Assembly (NCBI GenBank): GCA_026996935.1
Contig: JALWJW010000334.1
Location: 1-11,607 of the forward strand
Direction of reading: 5' to 3'
From: Hyphomicrobiales bacterium
Lineage (GTDB): Bacteria; Pseudomonadota; Alphaproteobacteria; Rhizobiales; Aestuariivirgaceae
Length of the DNA: 11,607 nt
Part shown: piece by piece, positions 7,263 to 11,607 of the stretch
Numbering within the stretch: position 1 is the first letter of the stretch
How the letters are laid out: each line of letters opens with the position of its first letter
Made by a program: the position numbers and the translations under genes
The notes under the pieces: model-generated
What the model saw: only the letters and a program-made list of their open reading frames with translations
What the model was told of the DNA's origin: nothing
Databases searched by the model: none

Positions 7263-7733
7263 ATGCGTATTGCATCTCAATTTGTTGCGTTTTTGATCGT
7301 CGTTGCCTCTTTGGCAGGGCCGTGCCTTGCTGCGAGTAAGGTTGGAACAGCTCAAAAACAGCCAATTGAAACACTGGTTGAAAAGCCGGTCAAAAACATG
7401 ACCGCAGTGCCGGTTGCTCCTTTAAACTCTGACATAATTGGAAAAACTGATACGACTGGGGATTATTCGAAAACCGAAGATCTATCCAAGTTTTTTGCTG
7501 TGTCTGGGCCTTGCAAAGAAGATTGCCAGAAAAAACAATGCACCAAGGCGGTTATAAACCGGGCTATTACACAGGTTCGTTTTGTTTTATTACCGATCGG
7601 TGATGGACCTAGCGCTGCTGTATCGTATAAACCACGGTTGAGAGACCAGAAATTATCAAAACTTTTTGCTCAAAATGCGCAACCCTGCAACCGTTCGGTT
7701 GATCTTTATGCGCTTTGTCGCCAGTTGAATTGA
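7263..7733 (+). CDS. Secreted hypothetical protein with five mature cysteines
   Basis: I do not recognise this 156-residue protein. The N-terminus is a clear Sec signal peptide: Met-Arg, a hydrophobic core over about 5-20, and a CLA-A cleavage region near residue 23-24. Cys21 is preceded by Pro, so it does not form a lipobox. The mature part starts with a Pro/Lys/Thr-rich linker to about residue 65, followed by a compact C-terminal part with Cys84, Cys88, Cys93, Cys142 and Cys152. The C84-x3-C88-x4-C93 spacing suggests disulfides or a metal site in the periplasm (inference). I chose the ATG at 7263 because it begins the signal peptide directly; an upstream in-frame TTG at 7236 would bury it. 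The ribosome binding site is weak. An L,D-transpeptidase follows 103 bases later on the same strand, so an envelope role is plausible but unproven. Confidence 0.72.
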   Translation: MRIASQFVAFLIVVASLAGPCLAASKVGTAQKQPIETLVEKPVKNMTAVPVAPLNSDIIGKTDTTGDYSKTEDLSKFFAVSGPCKEDCQKKQCTKAVINRAITQVRFVLLPIGDGPSAAVSYKPRLRDQKLSKLFAQNAQPCNRSVDLYALCRQLN

Positions 7734-7769
7734 TTTTCAGTTTTTATTTAACAACTTAAAATTAACCAC

Positions 7770-7796
7770 AAACTCTTAGAAGTGTTCTTAGAGTTT
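7770..7796 (+). repeat. Inverted repeat between secreted protein and L,D-transpeptidase genes
   Basis: AAACTCT (7770-7776) pairs with AGAGTTT (7790-7796). Inside, a T-T mismatch is followed by AGAA (7778-7781) pairing with TTCT (7785-7788) around a 3-base loop. The run TTTTGTAAATTT after it is a poor T-tract, so this may be a weak terminator, a processing hairpin or an operator for the downstream gene. Confidence 0.45.
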
Positions 7797-7836
7797 TGTA
7801 AATTTGACTCATAAACAAAAATGATGAGTGAGAAAT

Positions 7837-8439
7837 ATGATGAAAAATAAAAATGTAAGTCGCCGAAATTTTTTGATGGCAGGTACTGCCGGTTTACTGA
7901 TTAGTCAGCCGGCTTTGGCAAGAACAAAATTTAACTTTGTTAGTGGTCTTGGCTCTGGATCTGGTCGCTCAACTTATCGTGGTAAGGAAATTGTGTCATT
8001 TTCTACCAAGGAAAAAGTTGGAACAATTATCATTAAAACCTCAGAGCGTCGCCTGTATAAAGTACTGCCGGGTGGCAAAGCCATTAAATATGGCATTGGT
8101 GTCGGGCGCGCGGGTTTTGAGTGGTCTGGTGTTGCTAATATTCGTCGAAAAGTTGAATGGCCGACATGGCGTCCACCGGCAGAAATGATTGCGCGTGAAT
8201 TGAAGCAATATGGGCGTCAATTGCCCGCTGTTATGGAAGGTGGTCCAAACAACCCACTTGGGGCACGGGCGCTATATCTGTATAAAGGTAAGCGTGATAC
8301 GCTTTATCGTATTCATGGCACGAATAATCCTGCTTCAATCGGTAAGGCGCAATCAAGTGGTTGTATTCGGATGTTAAACGAAGAAGTTATCGACCTTTAC
8401 AATAAAACCCGTATGGGTACGAAAGTGGTTGTGCTTTAA
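7837..8439 (+). CDS. L,D-transpeptidase, YkuD family, Tat-exported
   Basis: This 200-residue protein carries a YkuD catalytic domain, which forms 3-3 peptidoglycan cross-links or attaches proteins to meso-diaminopimelate in the periplasm. The catalytic signature reads H-G-T at 160-162 followed by SSGCIRM, with the nucleophile Cys176 and Arg178. The N-terminus has a twin-arginine motif, SRRNFLM at 8-14, then a hydrophobic stretch and a QPALA cleavage site ending at about residue 28, so export is probably through Tat. Starts at 7837 and 7840 (adjacent ATGs) and a GTG at 7828 are possible; I took the first ATG, with a purine-rich GAGTGAG just upstream. The exact cell-wall role among the many alphaproteobacterial paralogues cannot be decided from sequence. 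A strong terminator ends the transcript. Confidence 0.92.
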   Translation: MMKNKNVSRRNFLMAGTAGLLISQPALARTKFNFVSGLGSGSGRSTYRGKEIVSFSTKEKVGTIIIKTSERRLYKVLPGGKAIKYGIGVGRAGFEWSGVANIRRKVEWPTWRPPAEMIARELKQYGRQLPAVMEGGPNNPLGARALYLYKGKRDTLYRIHGTNNPASIGKAQSSGCIRMLNEEVIDLYNKTRMGTKVVVL

Positions 8440-8459
8440 TTGCTATTGCAAAACAATTG

Positions 8460-8498
8460 AAAAAGCCGCGTTGGAATCTCCCAGCGCGGCTTTTTTTT
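8460..8498 (+). terminator. Strong rho-independent terminator after the L,D-transpeptidase gene
   Basis: AAAAAGCCGCGTTGG (8460-8474) pairs with CCAGCGCGGCTTTTT (8481-8495), with one G-T wobble and a 6-base loop, and the T-run continues to 8498. The A-run before the stem means it could also act in the opposite direction on minus-strand transcription arriving from the DsrC-like gene. Confidence 0.93.
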
Positions 8499-8571
8499 AC
8501 AACGCGTTATGCGTTGAGATATCAATTATTTTTATTGGTTGGATAGGTGCGTGTTGCGTTAAATTGAATTT

Positions 8572-8598
8572 ATTTAACCGCTAAGCGGATGCTTAAAT
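8572..8598 (-). terminator. Weak candidate terminator of the DsrC-like gene
   Basis: Read on the minus strand, CCGC-TTA-GCGG with flanking ATTTAA/TTAAAT arms (a 4-base bulge on one side) lies about 20-47 bases after the stop and is followed by AT-rich sequence. It is an imperfect hairpin without a clean T-run. Confidence 0.3.
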
Positions 8599-8618
8599 CC
8601 ATTTAAACGCGATCTGCT

Positions 8619-8954
8619 TTAATACCCACCCTTGCGTTTACTTTCCGGGGTACCTGCATATTTGCCGGCTAGTTTTGATGGATCGCCGTTAAACAAGGCG
8701 TAAACATCTTTTTGCGAAAGTTTTTCGCCCCAGGCTTTGCTCATTGCTTTAACAATATTGCGGGTATTTGGGTTTGCACCTTTGTCGACGTATTCATCAC
8801 GCAAGAAGTTGATAAGGTCCCAGTGGCGATCTGTAAGTTCAATACCATCAGCGGCGGCCATATGGGCACCAAGTTCCTTGGTCCAATCTTCTGAATTTAC
8901 GAGATAACCAGTTGGGGTTGTTTCAATTTCAGTACCGTTAAAATCGTATGCCAT
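8619..8954 (-). CDS. DsrC/TusE-family protein lacking all cysteines (RspA-like)
   Basis: The 111-residue protein has the DsrC/TusE fold signature: an N-terminal TGYLVNSEDWTKELG, then LTDRHWDLINFLRDEY, NTRNIVKAM and a KDVYALFNGDPSK helix before a short C-terminal arm. In DsrC and TusE that arm carries the sulfur-binding cysteine, typically in a G-C-x ending. Here it ends TPESKRKGGY and there is no cysteine in the whole chain. Known: family members without these cysteines have been grouped as RspA, proposed regulatory sulfur-related proteins. So persulfide relay through this protein is unlikely, and a regulatory or binding role is inferred. The ATG at 8954 has a GGAG 5 bases upstream. The gene stands alone on the minus strand, 172 bases after the stop of the acyl-CoA dehydrogenase gene, with its own promoter. 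Confidence 0.85.
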   Translation of the reverse strand: MAYDFNGTEIETTPTGYLVNSEDWTKELGAHMAAADGIELTDRHWDLINFLRDEYVDKGANPNTRNIVKAMSKAWGEKLSQKDVYALFNGDPSKLAGKYAGTPESKRKGGY

Positions 8955-8994
8955 TTTATCTCCAAGTCTTGAGGTGAAACAATTTTGAGGTAGA

Positions 8995-9007
8995 GCGATT
9001 ATATCGC
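8995..9007 (-). promoter_or_regulatory. Promoter -10 within an inverted repeat, DsrC-like gene
   Basis: On the minus strand a perfect TATAAT lies at 9003-8998, about 44 bases before the DsrC-like ATG. It is embedded in GCGAT-TAT-ATCGC (8995-9007, plus-strand reading), a 5-bp inverted repeat. The -35 position (near 9021-9026) is poor, which fits a regulated promoter. Confidence 0.5.
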
Positions 9008-9022
9008 ACGCCCATTAAATTA

Positions 9023-9038
9023 TCATATTCTAATATGA
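9023..9038. promoter_or_regulatory. Inverted repeat, possible operator of the DsrC-like gene
   Basis: TCATATT (9023-9029) and AATATGA (9032-9038) are perfect 7-bp arms around CT. The repeat covers and precedes the -35 position of the promoter reading toward the DsrC-like gene. This is a typical size and place for a dimeric repressor or activator site; which regulator is unknown. Confidence 0.4.
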
Positions 9039-9044
9039 CAATCT

Positions 9045-9083
9045 TTGCCTTGTTGGCAATAGAAAACTGAAGGGCAATTTGCC
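9045..9083 (-). repeat. Cluster of TTGCC/GGCAA arms after the mcd-like gene
   Basis: TTGCC (9045-9049), GGCAA (9055-9059), GGCAA (9073-9077) and TTGCC (9079-9083) can form two small hairpins or pair across each other. They follow the stop of the acyl-CoA dehydrogenase gene on the minus strand and could be a weak terminator. No long T-run follows. Confidence 0.3.
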
Positions 9084-9126
9084 GCTTTTAGTGTTTTTTG
9101 TCGTGGTGGTGGGGCGTGAAGTTTTT

Positions 9127-10833
9127 TTAGTCTTTACTCTCCAGCAAGCGGCGGGCGATGACCTGGGCTTGAATTTCGCCGGCCCCTTCAAAGATATTAA
9201 GGATGCGAGCATCGGCCAAAACGCGACTGATCTGATATTCAAGAGCAAAGCCATTGCCGCCATGAATTTGTAAGGCATTATCAGCAGCGGCCCATGCAAC
9301 GCGAGCGCCAAGCAGTTTGGCCATGCCAGCTTCAAGATCACAGCGTCTGCCTGCATCTTTTTCGCGGGCTGAGAAATAAACCAATTGGCGTGCGGCCATA
9401 ATTTCTGCTGCCATCATAGCCAGTTTATCAGAAATGCGCGGAAATGAGATGATTGGTTTGCCAAATTGAATCCGCTCAGTTGCATAAGTGAGACCAAGTT
9501 CAAGAGCATTTTGAGCCACCCCAATGGCGCGGCCTGCGGTTTGAATGCGTGCGGCTTCAAAAGTTTTCATCAACTGTTTAAAGCCGTTGCCCTCTTGCCC
9601 ACCAAGTAAATTCTCAGCTTTGACTTCAAAACCATCAAAGGCCAATTCGTATTCTTTCATACCGCGATAGCCTAAAACTTCGATCTCGCTGCCACTCATG
9701 CCATCGGCAGGAAAAGGGACTTCATCGGTGCCGCGTGGTTTTTCAGCCAATAGCATTGACAGGCCGCGATAGCCTTTTTCATCGGGATTGGTGCGTACCA
9801 GTAACGTCATAACATCGGCGCGTACAGGATGGGTGATCCATGTTTTGTTGCCAGTGACGATGTATTTGTCGCCCTCTTTAACAGCGCGAGTTTTGAGTGA
9901 TGCAAGGTCTGAACCGGTATTGGGCTCAGTGAAAACAGCGGTGGGCAGAATTTCACCAGCGGCAATTTTGGGTAGCCAATAGGCTTTTTGCTCATCGGTA
10001 CCACCTTGCATAATCAATTCGGCGGCAATTTCTGAACGGGTACCAAGCGAGCCAACAGCAATATAGCCGCGCGATAATTCTTCTGAAACCACACACATGG
10101 CTTCTTTGCCCATTTCCATGCCGCCATATTCTTCAGGCAATGTCAGGGCAAAAACGCCTAACTCGGCTAATTCGTCAATGACTTCCATTGGAACGTAGTC
10201 ATTTTTTAGATGCCACTCATGGGCATGCGGGGTGACTTTATCTTCAACAAAACGACGCATTTCGGCGCGCATTTGTTCCATCATGTCATCAAGTCCGCAA
10301 TCCCCAAAGGTGAGGTTTGCAGCGCTTTCAACCAGCAGTGTTGCAAGACGGGCGCGGGCAATGGCGGTGTTGCCAAAGCGGGTAAGTTCGCCCGTATTGC
10401 CACCAAACAAAACATAGGTGTCATGGCGGCTTAAATCGAGCGCGGCAGGGCGGACAATTTCGCCTTGGTTCATCGGGATACCGCCAGCGATGTGGTTGAG
10501 GTATTCACCAAAAATAATTTGTGTGAGTAATTGCTCAATCTCGCCAAGTTTTCCGTCTGCTTCCAAGCGTTCAATATAAAGCGACATTTGGCGCAGGGTT
10601 TCAACATAGGTGCCAAGCCAGGCCAGACCGTGTACAGCATGTTGTTCGCGTTCCATGAGACTGGTTGAAAAGCGATTGTCGTCATAGTCCCAAACGCGTT
10701 CGGCAAGACATGCTCTGGCTTGTTCGTACAAGGCTTCCACATCACTCACGGCGGTTTTTGTGAGTTCAACCAGATTGTCGAGGATAATTTTTCCTGAATC
10801 TTTCTGGAATTGATTGTCTTGTTTTTTTGTCAT
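9127..10833 (-). CDS. mcd: (2S)-methylsuccinyl-CoA dehydrogenase-like acyl-CoA dehydrogenase
   Basis: This 568-residue FAD enzyme has a standard acyl-CoA dehydrogenase core from about residue 185, with LTLPEEYGGM, FTEPNTGSDLASLKT (flavin/substrate region), a late QIHGGNGFALEY motif, and FEGAGEIQ with Glu549 at the position of the catalytic base of medium-chain acyl-CoA dehydrogenase. The roughly 185-residue N-terminal helical extension is the feature known for Mcd, which oxidises (2S)-methylsuccinyl-CoA to mesaconyl-CoA in the ethylmalonyl-CoA pathway; the EIEVLGYRGMKEYEL stretch also fits that clade as I recall it. The ATG at 10833 is preceded by AGAG; a TTG at 10845 is in frame but has no binding site. 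A perfect palindrome overlaps its promoter. Alternative: another long acyl-CoA dehydrogenase of unknown substrate. Confidence 0.8.
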   Translation of the reverse strand: MTKKQDNQFQKDSGKIILDNLVELTKTAVSDVEALYEQARACLAERVWDYDDNRFSTSLMEREQHAVHGLAWLGTYVETLRQMSLYIERLEADGKLGEIEQLLTQIIFGEYLNHIAGGIPMNQGEIVRPAALDLSRHDTYVLFGGNTGELTRFGNTAIARARLATLLVESAANLTFGDCGLDDMMEQMRAEMRRFVEDKVTPHAHEWHLKNDYVPMEVIDELAELGVFALTLPEEYGGMEMGKEAMCVVSEELSRGYIAVGSLGTRSEIAAELIMQGGTDEQKAYWLPKIAAGEILPTAVFTEPNTGSDLASLKTRAVKEGDKYIVTGNKTWITHPVRADVMTLLVRTNPDEKGYRGLSMLLAEKPRGTDEVPFPADGMSGSEIEVLGYRGMKEYELAFDGFEVKAENLLGGQEGNGFKQLMKTFEAARIQTAGRAIGVAQNALELGLTYATERIQFGKPIISFPRISDKLAMMAAEIMAARQLVYFSAREKDAGRRCDLEAGMAKLLGARVAWAAADNALQIHGGNGFALEYQISRVLADARILNIFEGAGEIQAQVIARRLLESKD

Positions 10834-10876
10834 TTTCTCTGCCAAAGTTGCTTGTCTGAAATTTACTGCTCATCAC

Positions 10877-10882
10877 ATTATA
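10877..10882 (-). promoter_or_regulatory. Candidate -10 element of mcd
   Basis: TATAAT on the minus strand at 10882-10877, preceded by TTG, lies about 44 bases before the mcd ATG. The -35 position at 17-base spacing falls at 10905-10900, inside the palindrome, and reads ATGTTG, a poor match. Regulation by a protein bound at the palindrome is therefore plausible. Confidence 0.5.
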
Positions 10883-10888
10883 CAATAA

Positions 10889-10905
10889 ATGTTGCAATGC
10901 AACAT
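10889..10905. promoter_or_regulatory. Perfect 17-bp palindrome, likely operator between mcd and GST gene
   Basis: ATGTTGCA (10889-10896), a central A, and TGCAACAT (10898-10905) are exact reverse complements. It occupies the -35 region of the mcd promoter and lies 53 bases before the GST start codon, so one regulator could act on both genes. The TTGCAA core recalls the TTTGCAAA-type sites of RamB/ScfR-family regulators of short-chain acyl-CoA metabolism; that link is from memory and unverified. Confidence 0.6.
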
Positions 10906-10958
10906 GCTACTTGCGACCAATATTTGAAAACAACGGCTAAATTTGCCAAGGTGGTGTG

Positions 10959-11607
10959 ATGAATCAACAATTACCCATATTATATTCGTTTCGTCGCTGT
11001 CCCTATGCCATGCGTGCAAGGTTGGCGATTTTTGCCAGTCAGCAAGCCGTGATGCTGCGCGAAGTTGTCTTGCGTGATAAGCCGCAAGAAATGCTTGATA
11101 TTTCGCCCAAAGCAACGGTGCCCGTGCTGCAATTGTCATCAGGTCAGGTGATTGATGAAAGCTTGGATATTATGAAATGGGCTTTGGGGGTTCATGACCC
11201 TTATGGTTGGTTGGGTGATGAGGTAACGCTGGCGGCAATGTTTGAATTGATCGGCCAGGTAGATGGTTCGTTTAAGAAAAACCTAGATCGCTATAAATAT
11301 GGTAATCGATACCCTGATGAAAACACCAGCGATCAGCGCGATCAAGGGGTGGTGTTCTTAAGCAGACTTAATGAGCAGTTAGAGCCATATGGGCAATTGT
11401 TTGGTGCAAAGCCGATGCTGGCTGATTATGCGATTTTTCCGTTTGTGCGCCAATTTGCTAATGTGGATCGCACATGGTTTGACAGGCTTGATCTGCCGTT
11501 TTTGCATCAGTGGCTAGAGGGGCATTTGCAATCTGATTTATTCAGGCACATTTTGCAAAAATATCGGCAATGGAAAACCGGTGATGAGGCAGTTTTGTTC
11601 GGTCAGG
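10959..11607 (+). CDS. Glutathione S-transferase-like protein, 3' end cut by window edge
   Basis: The frame is open from the ATG at 10959 to the window end (216 complete codons, no stop seen). An N-terminal thioredoxin-like domain shows RRCPYAMRARLA with Cys14, the cis-proline TVPVL at 53-57, and the glutathione-binding D-E-S at 66-68. An all-helical C-terminal domain follows, with LADYAIFPFVRQF in the usual capping position. A cysteine near the N-terminus points to a thiol-transferase or omega-like activity rather than a Tyr/Ser GST (inference). Typical length is 210-230, so little is missing. AAGG lies 8 bases before the ATG. It is divergent from mcd across 125 bases; its substrate is unknown. 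Confidence 0.88.
   Translation, partial: MNQQLPILYSFRRCPYAMRARLAIFASQQAVMLREVVLRDKPQEMLDISPKATVPVLQLSSGQVIDESLDIMKWALGVHDPYGWLGDEVTLAAMFELIGQVDGSFKKNLDRYKYGNRYPDENTSDQRDQGVVFLSRLNEQLEPYGQLFGAKPMLADYAIFPFVRQFANVDRTWFDRLDLPFLHQWLEGHLQSDLFRHILQKYRQWKTGDEAVLFGQ

Noticed and set aside
8501..8515. AACGC-GTTAT-GCGTT hairpin after the L,D-transpeptidase terminator
   Set aside because: Only a 5-bp stem without a T-run, directly behind a much stronger terminator; no support for a separate function.
9030..9356. Minus-strand 108-residue open frame overlapping the 3' end of mcd
   Set aside because: It is an out-of-frame shadow of the acyl-CoA dehydrogenase coding sequence with no ribosome binding site or domain.
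10873..11139. Minus-strand 88-residue open frame across the mcd/GST gap
   Set aside because: It is antisense to the conserved glutathione S-transferase N-terminus and has no family features.

Overview
The window comes from an alphaproteobacterium of moderate GC content, probably Hyphomicrobiales-like or a marine relative; I cannot name the genus. The evidence is the gene set: a hemC-hemD-mitofilin (Mic60-like) cluster facing away from tsaD-gpsA-yciI, a gene resembling the ethylmalonyl-CoA-pathway dehydrogenase mcd, and a cysteine-free DsrC-family protein. Both edges cut a gene. I see no mobile element, CRISPR array, rRNA or tRNA. Almost all of the DNA is core or metabolic chromosome.

Layout. 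1-2524 (minus): hemC, hemD and a membrane-anchored coiled-coil protein of the bacterial Mic60/HemX-like family whose C-terminus lies outside the window. hemC and hemD overlap as TAATG. 2525-2598: a short divergent promoter region. 2599-5070 (plus): tsaD (tRNA t6A modification), gpsA (glycerol-3-phosphate for phospholipids) and a YciI-like protein, probably one operon. A possible 12-codon mini-ORF overlaps the gpsA start. 5103-7218 (plus): acs (acetate to acetyl-CoA) with its own promoter and a large structured terminator-like element. 7263-8498 (plus): an unrecognised secreted protein with five mature cysteines, then a Tat-exported L,D-transpeptidase ended by a very strong rho-independent terminator. 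8619-8954 (minus): the DsrC/TusE-fold protein without any cysteine (RspA-like), behind a promoter carrying two inverted repeats. 9127-10833 (minus): an acyl-CoA dehydrogenase with a long N-terminal extension, best read as (2S)-methylsuccinyl-CoA dehydrogenase. 10959-11607 (plus): a glutathione S-transferase-like gene running off the edge, divergent from mcd. A perfect 17-bp palindrome lies between these last two genes.

How the genes may work together. acs and mcd both fit growth on acetate or other C2 compounds: Acs makes acetyl-CoA, and Mcd is a late step of the ethylmalonyl-CoA pathway that replaces the glyoxylate shunt in many alphaproteobacteria. The hem genes supply tetrapyrrole, and the neighbouring Mic60-like protein is a membrane-shaping factor in this class. 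The clearest items for a second look are the cysteine-free DsrC homologue and its promoter, the mcd/GST palindrome, the gpsA leader mini-ORF and the structured RNA after acs. I found no convincing new multi-gene system.
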